A stretch of 11,607 nucleotides of DNA. Origin: CAZCYE01 sp964502775. Lineage in GTDB: Bacteria > Actinomycetota > Acidimicrobiia > IMCC26256 > PALSA-555. Made by a program: the position numbers and the translations under genes. The stretch lies in NCBI GenBank assembly GCA_964502775.1, contig CAZCYE010000052.1, positions 1 through 11,607 on the forward strand, given 5' to 3'. Numbering within the stretch: position 1 is the first letter of the stretch; each line of letters begins with the position of its first letter. Positions 6,629 through 11,607 of the stretch are shown here, piece after piece. The notes beneath the pieces were generated by a model. It was not told the DNA's origin and did not search any database. It worked only from the letters and a program-made list of their open reading frames with translations.

Positions 6629-6685
6629 CGAAACGCTCCCCCTCGGAACTCCGCTGAACAGAGCCAAGCTTCGGATGCTCGCTGC

Positions 6686-6705
6686 GCACGCTTGCACGAG
6701 CGTGC
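6686..6705. promoter_or_regulatory. Perfect 7-base dyad upstream of the oxidoreductase
   Basis: GCACGCT (6686-6692) and AGCGTGC (6699-6705) are perfect inverted copies around TGCACG. An alternative nested dyad, GCACG (6694-6698) with CGTGC (6701-6705), shares the right arm. The site lies about 58 bases upstream of the oxidoreductase start within the divergent region 6629-6866, a position suited to an operator. No regulator gene is next to it. Confidence 0.4.
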
Positions 6706-6779
6706 TCCGACCGCCGGCGCGGCCCGAGCGTAACACCTGGCCCATTTGCCCAGCATGGCGAGGCGTGCGCACGCGAACG

Positions 6780-6801
6780 GGGGGCACACCCCCACTACGG
6801 T
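6780..6801 (+). promoter_or_regulatory. G5/C5 dyad next to a possible -10 box upstream of the hydrolase
   Basis: GGGGG (6780-6784) and CCCCC (6789-6793) flank CACA, and TACGGT (6796-6801), a TANNNT hexamer, follows two bases later. The arrangement repeats the dyad-then-minus-10 layout seen before the antiporter gene. The hexamer lies nine bases before an ATG at 6811, so the transcript could begin close to that codon. No -35 is evident. Confidence 0.33.
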
Positions 6802-6810
6802 GGCAGCGCG

Positions 6811-6867
6811 ATGGCCGTCATCCACAACGTCCTCACCGTGGCGAAGGCCGTGGTCATCGAGATCTGA
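6811..6867 (+). CDS. Possible 18-codon leader peptide overlapping the hydrolase start
   Basis: ATG at 6811 opens an 18-residue frame (MAVIHNVLTVAKAVVIEI) whose TGA shares its last base with the hydrolase ATG (TGATG). The hydrolase itself has only a weak GAG for a ribosome-binding site, so coupling to this leader would help explain its translation. The peptide is hydrophobic with no recognisable domain. It could be a chance frame, since a sequence this short carries little statistical weight. Confidence 0.25.
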   Translation: MAVIHNVLTVAKAVVIEI

Positions 6868-7688
6868 TGAGCGCCGACAACCCCGAGGTGGGTGTCGACA
6901 TCGACGCCGGCGGCATCCGCACCAACTACCACGATGCCGGCGCCGGCAAGCCGGTCGTGCTCCTGCACGGCTCGGGACCGGGCGTCTCGGCGTGGGTGAA
7001 CTGGCGGCTGACCTTGCCGGCACTGAGCGAGCGGTTTCGCGTCATCGCGCCCGACATCGTGGGCTTCGGCTACACCGAGCGCCCCGACGGCCTCACCTAC
7101 GACCTCGGCACCTGGATGAAGCACCTGGTGGCGTTCCTCGACGCGATGGGGCTCGAGCGCGTGAACCTTGTTGGCAACAGCTTCGGCGGCGCGCTCACCC
7201 TCGCGTTCGCAACGTCGCACCCGGAGCGCGTGGAACGACTTGTGCTGATGGGCAGCGTCGGCGTGACGTTCACCATCACCGAGGGGCTCGACGCGGTGTG
7301 GGGCTACGAGCCGTCGATCGAGAGCATGTACCAGGTTCTCGACATCATGGCGTTCGACCGATCATTGGTGAGCGACGAGCTGGCCAAGGCCCGCTACCGG
7401 GCCTCGATCCGCGAGGGCGTGCAGGAGGCGTACGCCCGCATGTTCCCGGCGCCACGCCAGCGCTGGGTCGAGGCCTTGGCCACACCCGAAGCCGCGATCG
7501 CCGGCCTCGAGCACGAAGTGCTGATCGTGCACGGCCGCGACGACCGGGTGATCCCGGTCGAGGTGTCGCACCGCCTGTCGACGCTCATCGATCGGTCGCA
7601 GCTCCACGTGTTCGGGCGCTGCGGCCACTGGACGCAGATCGAGCACGCCGGCAGCTTCAATCGGCTCGTCGGTGACTTTCTGAGCTAG
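6867..7688 (+). CDS. Meta-cleavage product hydrolase (2-hydroxymuconate-semialdehyde hydrolase type)
   Basis: A 273-residue alpha/beta-hydrolase closely resembling DmpD/XylF, which cleave the C-C bond of the ring-fission product in catechol meta-cleavage, releasing a 2-hydroxydienoate and a carboxylic acid in the cytosol. Visible features are the oxyanion motif HGSGPGVSAW (34-43), APDIVGFGYTERP (61-73), the nucleophile elbow GNSFGG with Ser105, the family-typical MGSVGV and TEGLDAVWGYEPS (139-151), the acid in HGRDDRVIP (Asp226) and the histidine in FGRCGHWTQIEH (His254). The lid (about 138-210) matches the meta-cleavage branch and not generic esterases. The ATG at 6867 is the only start consistent with homology, since upstream in-frame sequence has no family similarity. 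No extradiol dioxygenase, hydratase or aldolase gene is nearby, so it may serve a pathway encoded elsewhere or a related diketone substrate. Confidence 0.92.
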   Translation: MSADNPEVGVDIDAGGIRTNYHDAGAGKPVVLLHGSGPGVSAWVNWRLTLPALSERFRVIAPDIVGFGYTERPDGLTYDLGTWMKHLVAFLDAMGLERVNLVGNSFGGALTLAFATSHPERVERLVLMGSVGVTFTITEGLDAVWGYEPSIESMYQVLDIMAFDRSLVSDELAKARYRASIREGVQEAYARMFPAPRQRWVEALATPEAAIAGLEHEVLIVHGRDDRVIPVEVSHRLSTLIDRSQLHVFGRCGHWTQIEHAGSFNRLVGDFLS

Positions 7689-7696
7689 TTGTTCCG

Positions 7697-7714
7697 CGCC
7701 GGACATCACCGGCG
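7697..7714. terminator. Hairpin between convergent genes
   Basis: CGCCGG (7697-7702) and CCGGCG (7709-7714) pair perfectly around ACATCA, eight bases after the hydrolase stop and 19 bases beyond the stop of the minus-strand mini-protein. There is no T-run. It probably ends one or both transcripts. Confidence 0.5.
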
Positions 7715-7733
7715 AGGAGTAGCGCCGAGGGCC

Positions 7734-7994
7734 TCAATCCGCCCGCACGACGTAGACGCTGTCGTGCTCCCGGGTGCGCTCGGCCACCTCGATGCCGACG
7801 CTGTCGCCCACCGCGGCCGAGTCGACCGGCGCATGCTCGAGCTGCATCGACGTGATCGTCTGCGTGAACTCCGTCGTGCGCCCGACGACGCGGATGGTGT
7901 CGCCCACGCGCAGCTCCCCCACCGTGATCTCGACGATGGCGACGCGAGGCTTACCGAAGTAATGCGTCACCGTCCCGACGACTTGCTCCCCCAT
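7734..7994 (-). CDS. Stand-alone EF-Tu domain-2-like beta-barrel protein
   Basis: An 86-residue protein resembling the beta-barrel domain 2 of translation GTPases, without any GTPase domain. The barrel segments are VGTVTHYFGKPRVAIVEI (residues 6-23), LRVGDTIRVVG (28-38), TEFTQTITSMQLEHAPVDSA (41-60), VGDSVGIEV (62-70) and VYVVRAD at the end. The arrangement of GDTI, then TQTITSMQ, then GDSVGI is typical of small 'translation elongation factor-like' proteins found in bacteria and archaea whose function is not established. GAGGGG is nine bases before ATG 7994 and three before ATG 8000; I prefer 7994 on spacing, while 8000 would give 88 residues. It converges with the hydrolase and has its own upstream region. 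Confidence 0.85.
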   Translation of the reverse strand: MGEQVVGTVTHYFGKPRVAIVEITVGELRVGDTIRVVGRTTEFTQTITSMQLEHAPVDSAAVGDSVGIEVAERTREHDSVYVVRAD

Positions 7995-8347
7995 GGTCAT
8001 GCTCCCCTCGGCTCGTGGACGGCGTTGTCCCACAGCAGCCGGCCGCGGACGACCGTATCTGCACTCGATCGACAGTCTGAGCCCGTTTGGACCTCGCGTC
8101 CAGCGGTCCCGCCGCGCGGCTCCCGTGTCACCCCCCGTGTGGAGTCCACGGTCGGCACGTCACGCTCCGGTCACGCCCTCGAGAGCACGATCGCTTCAGG
8201 GACACCAGAGACTGTTGCTCATCATCGCCCCTGACATCGTTGGCGCGGCGCTGGGTGATCGCCATCCTCTGACGGCACTCGAAGTGGCAAACTGTGGCGA
8301 TCTGCTCGACAGGAAGCAGTTGCCCGACAGAGAGGTAGTGACGCAAA
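7995..8347. other. 353-base gap between divergent genes
   Basis: No convincing gene is seen here on either strand; the open frames lack ribosome-binding sites and recognisable domains. It should hold the promoters of the EF-Tu-like gene (minus) and the repeat protein/catalase unit (plus). A possible minus-strand -10, TACGGT, is at 8057-8052. A short hairpin pairs TGGAC (8088-8092) with GTCCA (8098-8102). A longer imperfect dyad near 8286-8324 is listed separately. None gives a clear -35/-10 pair on the plus strand. Confidence 0.6.
8286..8324. promoter_or_regulatory. Imperfect long-range dyad upstream of the repeat protein and catalase
   Basis: GGCAAACTG (8286-8294) and CAGTTGCC (8317-8324) are inverted copies except for one extra A, separated by 22 bases and ending 23 bases before the ATG at 8348. 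It could be a 5'-leader hairpin or two half-sites for a regulator. A peroxide-responsive regulator would make sense before a catalase, but the sequence does not match any site I can name. Confidence 0.3.
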
Positions 8348-8608
8348 ATGGCCCTCGACAAGCGCGTGCTTGTGGTTGCCGCCGTCGGACTCGGGATGGC
8401 ACTTGGTGCGGGAATAGCGATCGCGAGCTCATCCGACGACGACCCGGTCGATCGGCGGCCATCGACGACGGTTGCCTCCACACCGGACTCGACATCCAGC
8501 TCGACATCCGGCTCCACGCCGGACTCGACACCAGGCTCGACACCCGGCTCGACTCCCGACGACAATGGTGGCAATCGTGGGCCCGGTGGTGGCGGCGACG
8601 ACGACTGA
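8348..8608 (+). CDS. Small membrane-anchored or secreted Ser/Thr/Pro-repeat protein
   Basis: An 86-residue protein of unknown function. Residues 1-6 are short and charged (MALDKR), and residues 7-27 form one hydrophobic Ala/Gly/Val-rich helix that can serve as an uncleaved anchor or a signal peptide. Then comes an acidic/basic stretch (SSSDDDPVDRRP), seven tandem four-residue repeats of the type Ser-Thr-Pro/Ser-Asp/Gly/Ser (44-71), and a Gly/Asp tail ending GGGGDDD. The repeat region is probably disordered, exported and possibly O-glycosylated; this is inferred from composition. The ATG at 8348 has only a distant AGAGG (8331-8335). The catalase starts 44 bases downstream on the same strand, so the two are probably cotranscribed. 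No cysteine lipobox is present. Confidence 0.6.
   Translation: MALDKRVLVVAAVGLGMALGAGIAIASSSDDDPVDRRPSTTVASTPDSTSSSTSGSTPDSTPGSTPGSTPDDNGGNRGPGGGGDDD
8477..8560 (+). repeat. Seven tandem 12-base units encoding STPD/STPG-type repeats
   Basis: The 84 bases divide exactly into seven 12-base units encoding STPD, STSS, STSG, STPD, STPG, STPG and STPD. The units share a core close to TCGACACC and differ mostly by single substitutions. Copy-number change would keep the frame, so the length is probably variable between strains. Confidence 0.85.
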
Positions 8609-8652
8609 GGTCGCGCGTCGTCGCGACTGGGAACCAACCGCCGGGAGGCGCA

Positions 8653-10110
8653 ATGCCTGACGAACCCACCACTCCGTCCACCGGCACCGCCGGCTCCACC
8701 ACGAGTACCGGCGCCCCGACTCCCAGCGACCGCAATTCGCTCACGCTCGGCCCGAACGGACCGATCCTGCTCCACGACGTCCACTTCCTCGACCAGATGG
8801 CGCATTTCAACCGCGAGCGGGTCCCCGAGCGCAACGTCCATGCCAAGGGAACGGGCGCGTTCGGCATCTTCGAGACGACCGAGGACGTGGCCCGGTACAC
8901 GAAGGCGGCTCTGTTCCAACAGGGCACCACGACCGAGATGCTCGCTCGGTTCTCCACCGTCGCGGGTGAGCAGGGCAGCCCGGACACGTGGCGTGACCCG
9001 CGCGGCTTCGCGCTCAAGTTCTACACGAGCGAGGGCAACTACGACCTCGTGGGCAACAACACGCCCATCTTCTTCATCCGCGACACGATGAAGTTCCCGC
9101 ATTTCATCCGCAGCCAGAAGCGCCGCGGTGGATCGGGCCTGCGCGACAACGACATGCAGTGGGACTTCTGGACCCTCAACCCCGAGTCGGCGCACCAGGT
9201 CACCTACCTCATGGGCGATCGCGGCATCCCCCGCACCTTGCGTCACATGAACGGCTACGGCTCCCATACGTACATGTGGATCAACAGCGCCGGCCAGGAC
9301 GCCGACGTCCACCGGCGCGACCTCCGCGACGCGATCGCGCGCGGCGACCATCCCCAGTGGGTCCTGTCGGTGCAGATCATGCCGTACGAGGACGCCAAGG
9401 ATTACCGGATCAACCCGTTCGACCTGACCAAGACGTGGTCGCATCACGACTACCCGCTGATCACGGTCGGTACCATGACCCTCAACCGCAACCCCGAGAA
9501 CTTCTTCGCCGAGATCGAGCAGGCGGCGTTCGAGCCGTCCGCGCTCGTACCCGGCATCGGGTTCTCGCCCGACAAGATGCTCCTCGGTCGGGCATTCGCG
9601 TACAGCGACACGCACCGGTACCGCATCGGGCCCAACTACCTGCAGCTCCCCGTGAACAAGCCCAGAGTTCCCGTGAACTCCTACACGTTCGACGGACCGA
9701 TGGCCTACGAGCACTCGGGTGACGCGGCGAAGTACGCCCCGAACAGTGAGGGCCGGCCCTACTCCGACATCACCGGACCGGTCGATGACGGATGGAACGC
9801 CGACGGCGAGATGATGCGAACCGCATACGAGCTCCGCGCCGACGACGATGATTGGGGCCAAGCCGGCACCCTCGTGCGCGACGTGTGGGACGACGCGCAA
9901 CGCGACCGGTTCGTGCACACCGTCGCCGGACACCTCCTCGGCGGCGTCACCGGCGACGTGCTCGAACGCGCCTTCCAATACTGGAAGAATGTCGACCCCG
10001 ACACCGGCAAGCAGATCGAAGAGCTCGTACGTAACGGCAATGACGGGGCCGGCGTTTCCCCCCCGCCGGTCACGAACGTTCGCGACACCAAGACGTTCGC
10101 CGCTCACTGA
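8653..10110 (+). CDS. katA: Monofunctional heme catalase with an internal deletion
   Basis: A 485-residue typical (KatA/KatE-family) catalase that dismutates hydrogen peroxide to water and oxygen. The distal histidine is His63 in RVPERNVHAKG, the distal asparagine lies in LVGNNTPIFF (Asn136 by alignment), and the proximal heme-ligand tyrosine is Tyr317 in GRAFAYSDTHRYRIGPNY. The N-terminus (about 1-28) is Ser/Thr/Pro/Gly-rich and not part of the conserved fold. The C-terminal segment (GHLLGGVTGDVLERAFQYW) is normal. Oddly, after NSAG (211-214) the sequence jumps straight to QDADVHRRDL, whereas catalases normally have about 28 residues here including the conserved strand motif FHxKTDQGI. The frame is intact. 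GGGAGG lies four bases before ATG 8653. It is probably cotranscribed with the small repeat protein. Activity is uncertain because of the gap. Confidence 0.93.
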   Translation: MPDEPTTPSTGTAGSTTSTGAPTPSDRNSLTLGPNGPILLHDVHFLDQMAHFNRERVPERNVHAKGTGAFGIFETTEDVARYTKAALFQQGTTTEMLARFSTVAGEQGSPDTWRDPRGFALKFYTSEGNYDLVGNNTPIFFIRDTMKFPHFIRSQKRRGGSGLRDNDMQWDFWTLNPESAHQVTYLMGDRGIPRTLRHMNGYGSHTYMWINSAGQDADVHRRDLRDAIARGDHPQWVLSVQIMPYEDAKDYRINPFDLTKTWSHHDYPLITVGTMTLNRNPENFFAEIEQAAFEPSALVPGIGFSPDKMLLGRAFAYSDTHRYRIGPNYLQLPVNKPRVPVNSYTFDGPMAYEHSGDAAKYAPNSEGRPYSDITGPVDDGWNADGEMMRTAYELRADDDDWGQAGTLVRDVWDDAQRDRFVHTVAGHLLGGVTGDVLERAFQYWKNVDPDTGKQIEELVRNGNDGAGVSPPPVTNVRDTKTFAAH

Positions 10111-10145
10111 CCCCTACTCGCCGGCCACAACCTCGCTGACGGCCG

Positions 10146-10173
10146 TGCGTCAACCGACGCAGCAGATGGCTGC
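10146..10173. terminator. Two overlapping hairpins between catalase and the minus-strand gene
   Basis: TGCGTC (10146-10151) pairs with GACGCA (10156-10161) around AACC. Overlapping it, CGCAGC (10158-10163) pairs with GCTGCG (10169-10174) around AGATG. The two cannot form together. They fill the 71-base gap between the convergent catalase stop and the next stop. No T-run is present, so termination is inferred from position only. Confidence 0.4.
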
Positions 10174-10181
10174 GGGCCCCG

Positions 10182-10477
10182 CTACGGCGTGTGGTGCGCG
10201 AAGAGGTCGACCCAGGTCGTCTTGGACGGCGGCGGCATGCCCGCCGCGCCGAGCACTGCCCCGAGCCTGGCTCCCATGAACGCGTGGTGCGCGTCCTCGG
10301 ACTCCCAGATCTCGGTCACGACGAGCGTGCCGTCGTCGGCGACACCGCCGGCATGGCTGAGCATCCCGGCGGGCCAGTCGCCGTGCCGGTCGTCGCGTCG
10401 ATGCCCAGCTTCGCGGTGATGTCGTCGTACTCGCTCCGACCGACGCCCTGGAACTCGAGGATCAGGCACTTCGCCAC
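10182..10477 (-). pseudogene. Frameshifted dimeric alpha/beta-barrel (ABM-like) protein gene
   Basis: Two minus-strand frames join into one protein of about 98 residues. The N-terminal part, from GTG 10477, reads VAKCLILEFQGVGRSEYDDI and on to KLGIDATTGT. The C-terminal part, in another frame, reads GDWPAGMLSHAGGVADDGT and then LVVTEIWESEDAHHAFMGAR to a TAG at 10182. The order (MEF-x2-G start, GDWPAG, then the VVxxWES helix) matches a small actinobacterial family with the ferredoxin-like fold of antibiotic-biosynthesis monooxygenases; its role is unknown. The frames meet near 10381-10382, where one extra C on the plus strand (CC to CCC) would restore a continuous product. GGAGG is seven bases before the GTG, so the gene looks otherwise functional; it is a young pseudogene or carries a sequence error. 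Confidence 0.75.
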
Positions 10478-10591
10478 AGAGAGACCTCCGGTCGGGTGCA
10501 CCGACCCTTCCACAGCCCCCAGTGGTGCGCAAGGAGGACGGTGTGCGCAACGGGGTGCACGAACCGCCCGCCTGATCCGACCTGGACCCGC

Positions 10592-10622
10592 CTCCACCCC
10601 GCCACCGCTCCACCCCGCCACC
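10592..10622 (+). repeat. Two-copy 16-base direct repeat in an intergenic region
   Basis: CTCCACCCCGCCACC occurs at 10592-10606 and again at 10608-10622, separated by a single G. It is a C-rich, purine/pyrimidine-skewed tract in the 236-base divergent gap between the frameshifted gene and the methyltransferase. Its role is unknown; it may be a slippage product. Confidence 0.8.
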
Positions 10623-10655
10623 CCCATACCCACGGCGAGCAGACGTGCCGGCGCA

Positions 10656-10661
10656 TACGAT
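10656..10661 (+). promoter_or_regulatory. Possible -10 box of the methyltransferase gene
   Basis: TACGAT fits TANNNT and lies 52 bases before the ATG at 10714, implying a leader of about 45 bases. No matching -35 is visible, so this is a weak call. Confidence 0.25.
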
Positions 10662-10713
10662 GCACGGTGTTCGGCGGGGAACATGCTCGTCATGCAGGCG
10701 GTGTGAGTTCAAC

Positions 10714-11607
10714 ATGGCTGACCGCAAGGACCTCGAGTTCACGTATTCGTTGATCGATCGCATCTTTCGTCTCAGCCTCGGAGAGCTGGCCGACTTCAGC
10801 GGCGCCAAGTACGACGGTGACTTCTCCCTCAGTCTCGAAGAGGCTCAGCGGCGCAAGCACGACCACGTCGCCGAGCAGGTCGGGATCGGACCCGGCCGAC
10901 GCGTCCTCGACCTGGGCTGCGGATGGGGTCCGATGCTCGACGTCGTTCGGCGCCGTGGCGGAAGCGGGGTCGGGGTCACGCTCTCCTCGGCGCAGGTCGC
11001 GGCCTGTCGGCGCAACGGTCTCGACGTTCGCCTCTTCGACGCGCGGCTCCTCACCCGCGAGAGCTTCGGCCCCTTCGATGCCGTGGTGAGTCTCGGTGCC
11101 TTCGAGCACTTCTGTTCCCCGCAGGACTACACCGCCGGGCGCCAGGACGACCTCTACCGCGACCTCTTTGCCCGTGTCGCGAGCGTGCTACCCGACACGG
11201 GTCGCTTCTATCTCCAGACGATGGTGTTCGGACCGAACATGATCCCGTTCGATGCCATCGACATCCGGGCTCCGCGGGAATCCGACGCGTGGTACCTGGC
11301 GCTGCTGGGTCGCCAGTTCCCCGGCTCGTGGCTTCCCTTCGGCCAGGAGCAGATCGTCCACAGCGCCCAACCTCACTTCCGCCTGGTGTCGAGCTCCAGC
11401 GGCCGGCTTGACTACATCGAGACCATCCGGCAGTGGCGAAAACGGTTCGGGGCGCCAAGCCTGAGGAAGTCGTTGCTCAAGCTCCGGCTCGCTCGTCGCT
11501 GGCTGACCAGCGCTGACTTCCGGCTCGCGTTCACCTCCGGCGTGAGCGCCAACAGCGTCTGCTTCGAGCGAGAGCTGCTCGACCACTATCGACTCGTGTT
11601 CGAGAAG
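10714..11607 (+). CDS. Cyclopropane-fatty-acid synthase-family SAM methyltransferase (3' end outside window)
   Basis: 298 residues are visible and the frame is open at the right edge. The N-terminus has the CFA/mycolic-acid cyclopropane synthase layout: YSLIDRIFRLSL, a Tyr/Asp-containing 'SGAKYDGDFSLSLEEAQRRK' segment (29-48), then the SAM-binding GRRVLDLGCGWGPMLDVV (61-78), GVGVTLSSAQVAACRRNG (85-102) and FDAVVSLGAFEHF (121-133), where cyclopropane synthases have the same GAFEHF. The family transfers a methylene or methyl group from SAM to a lipid double bond; lipid substrate is inferred. The segment from about residue 175 on (IPFDAIDIRAPRESDAWYLA, FPGSWLPFG) is close enough in layout to be the lipid-pocket half, but the active-site bicarbonate residues cannot be fully verified. 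The ATG at 10714 lies just before the homology; the Shine-Dalgarno is weak (GTGTGAG). Confidence 0.85.
   Translation, partial: MADRKDLEFTYSLIDRIFRLSLGELADFSGAKYDGDFSLSLEEAQRRKHDHVAEQVGIGPGRRVLDLGCGWGPMLDVVRRRGGSGVGVTLSSAQVAACRRNGLDVRLFDARLLTRESFGPFDAVVSLGAFEHFCSPQDYTAGRQDDLYRDLFARVASVLPDTGRFYLQTMVFGPNMIPFDAIDIRAPRESDAWYLALLGRQFPGSWLPFGQEQIVHSAQPHFRLVSSSSGRLDYIETIRQWRKRFGAPSLRKSLLKLRLARRWLTSADFRLAFTSGVSANSVCFERELLDHYRLVFEK

Noticed and set aside
6675..6866. N-terminal extension of the hydrolase frame
   Set aside because: It is Arg/Pro/Gly-rich with no homology. The DmpD-type protein begins normally at 6867.
8473..8560. Tandem repeats as a CRISPR array
   Set aside because: The units are contiguous, 12 bases long and in frame within a coding sequence, with no spacers.
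7993..8652. Long 5' extension of the catalase frame (220 extra codons)
   Set aside because: Homology, the Shine-Dalgarno GGGAGG and the normal catalase N-terminus place the start at 8653. The upstream frame overlaps the repeat protein and has no family similarity.
8128..10107. 659-codon minus-strand open frame antisense to the catalase
   Set aside because: It has no recognisable domain and mirrors the codon bias of the catalase. The sense strand has clear catalytic motifs, so this is a shadow.
10601..10640. C-rich tract as a possible CRISPR or iteron origin
   Set aside because: Only two copies of one 15-base unit, with no spacer-sized regularity and no DnaA or Rep context.

Overview
The window is strongly GC-rich chromosomal DNA with GC-biased third codon positions throughout. 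A WhiB-type iron-sulfur regulator (found essentially only in Actinomycetota and their phages), a putative F420-binding flavin/deazaflavin-type oxidoreductase, leaderless-looking promoters and GTG starts point to an actinobacterium. A deep-branching lineage such as Acidimicrobiia is plausible, but that is inference. I see no rRNA, tRNA, CRISPR array, insertion sequence, integrase or phage gene.

Layout. Positions 1-1666 are on the minus strand: a WhiB regulator, then trpD (tryptophan biosynthesis), then the first 55 codons of a zinc-ribbon protein that runs off the left edge. A divergent promoter region (1667-1894) leads into a plus-strand trio: a Na+/Ca2+-exchanger-type membrane protein, a small four-helix membrane protein starting in an ATGA overlap, and an acyl-CoA synthetase (1895-5185). 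Then come short transcription units in alternating orientation: a VOC/glyoxalase-fold protein (minus), a cysteine-less carboxymuconolactone-decarboxylase-like protein (plus), a split-beta-barrel F420/PPOX-type oxidoreductase (minus), a DmpD/XylF-type meta-cleavage hydrolase (plus) and an EF-Tu-domain-2-like mini-protein (minus). After a 353-base gap come a small membrane-anchored protein with seven tandem four-residue repeats and a clade-type heme catalase (both plus). A frameshifted dimeric alpha/beta-barrel gene follows (minus), and a cyclopropane-fatty-acid-synthase-family methyltransferase (plus) runs off the right edge.

How the genes fit together. This is mostly housekeeping and accessory metabolism, not one obvious system. 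The acyl-CoA ligase, VOC, CMD-like, F420/PPOX and meta-cleavage hydrolase genes all belong to families used in catabolism of acids and aromatics, but no complete pathway is present. Catalase and WhiB fit oxidative or redox stress. Three of the five convergent gene pairs are separated by a compact GC hairpin without a U-tract. Several divergent promoter regions carry perfect short dyads placed on or beside a TANNNT -10 hexamer.

The most noteworthy items are an apparent in-frame loss of about 28 residues from the conserved beta-barrel of the catalase, a single-base frameshift in the gene at 10182-10477, and dyad-plus-leaderless promoter architecture at 1862-1895. I found no convincing evidence for a wholly new multi-gene system.
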